From Arctopsyche grandis (taxonomy: Eukaryota; Arthropoda; Insecta; Trichoptera; Hydropsychidae), in NCBI RefSeq assembly GCF_051622035.1, contig NC_135357.1, forward strand, positions 21,194,256-21,258,255: a DNA stretch of 64,000 nt, written 5' to 3'. Below the pieces are notes generated by a model. That model was not told the origin of the DNA. It did not search any database and saw nothing but the letters and a program-made list of their open reading frames with translations. The translations under genes and the position numbers were made by a program. Shown one piece after another: positions 63,778 through 64,000 of the stretch. How positions within the stretch are numbered: position 1 is the first letter of the stretch; every line of letters begins with the position of its first letter.

Positions 63778-63960
63778 TTGTAAATAGGTTTTTGAGCTCT
63801 TTTTCCTATTATGCTGTAGATTAGAATATTATAATACTATGATTACTAACCAAATTAAGTTAAATTGTAAAATAGAAAATGATCAGAAGATCAGTAGCTA
63901 TTAAAATAGATATAAGATGTATTGTGAACATAATTTCGTAATAATAAAAATTATTTAAAA
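63778..63960 (+). repeat. Dispersed repeat copy 3 (GATCAGTAGATCAGTAGC family)
   Basis: A direct repeat of 63006-63200, about 770 bp further on. The two copies flank MITE copy C and short unique sequence. Confidence 0.75.
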
Positions 63961-64000
63961 ATCAAAAATATACCTACACGCCAGGTAGGAAACAAGCTAT

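Overview
This window is AT-rich nuclear DNA from an insect, most likely holometabolous. The evidence is a modular serine protease (ModSP/HP14 type), a fusilli/ESRP splicing-factor gene, short exons in long introns, TATGTATG/CATACATA microsatellites, and dense hAT-like, Helitron-like, RTE and SINE debris. I do not assign an order.

Layout. 1-4.9 kb is mostly mobile DNA. It holds a 1.07 kb LTR-flanked non-autonomous element with a 4-bp target duplication, and an 862-bp hAT element with an 8-bp target duplication and a frameshifted transposase remnant. 4.9-8.9 kb carries two plus-strand housekeeping genes: the KEOPS-complex kinase PRPK/TP53RK (4919-5653) and the WD-repeat protein WDR70 (6936-8882). 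A palindromic MITE lies between them. From 18.8 back to 10.06 kb on the minus strand is a modSP gene. I reconstructed 14 coding exons that join in phase to 653 residues: signal peptide, four LDLa repeats, a sushi domain, a second cysteine-rich sushi/Wonton-like domain and a serine protease domain. 18.9-26.2 kb is gene-poor, with a tRNA-derived SINE, two Helitron-like copies, an RTE remnant and long (TA)n tracts.

From 55.1 back to 26.28 kb on the minus strand is fusilli (ESRP family). Twelve common coding exons plus alternative 3' ends keep a continuous reading frame. They encode an N-terminal ESRP domain, three RRMs and two different C-termini (predicted 773 and 684 residues). A non-coding leader precedes the start codon. 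A GC-rich patch at 62.2-62.9 kb may hold the promoter or first exon. The long introns and the right end are filled with repeats, including a 3-kb inverted-repeat structure and three copies of a ~390-bp near-perfect palindrome with 8-bp target duplications.

Biologically, modSP would start the extracellular protease cascade of Toll/melanisation immunity. PRPK serves tRNA t6A modification and WDR70 is a nuclear WD protein. Fusilli controls epithelial alternative splicing. These are unrelated neighbours rather than an operon. I found no CRISPR array, rRNA or bona fide tRNA, and no novel multi-gene system. The most unusual content is the set of palindromic elements, the non-tryptic features of the modSP protease domain and the alternative fusilli C-termini.
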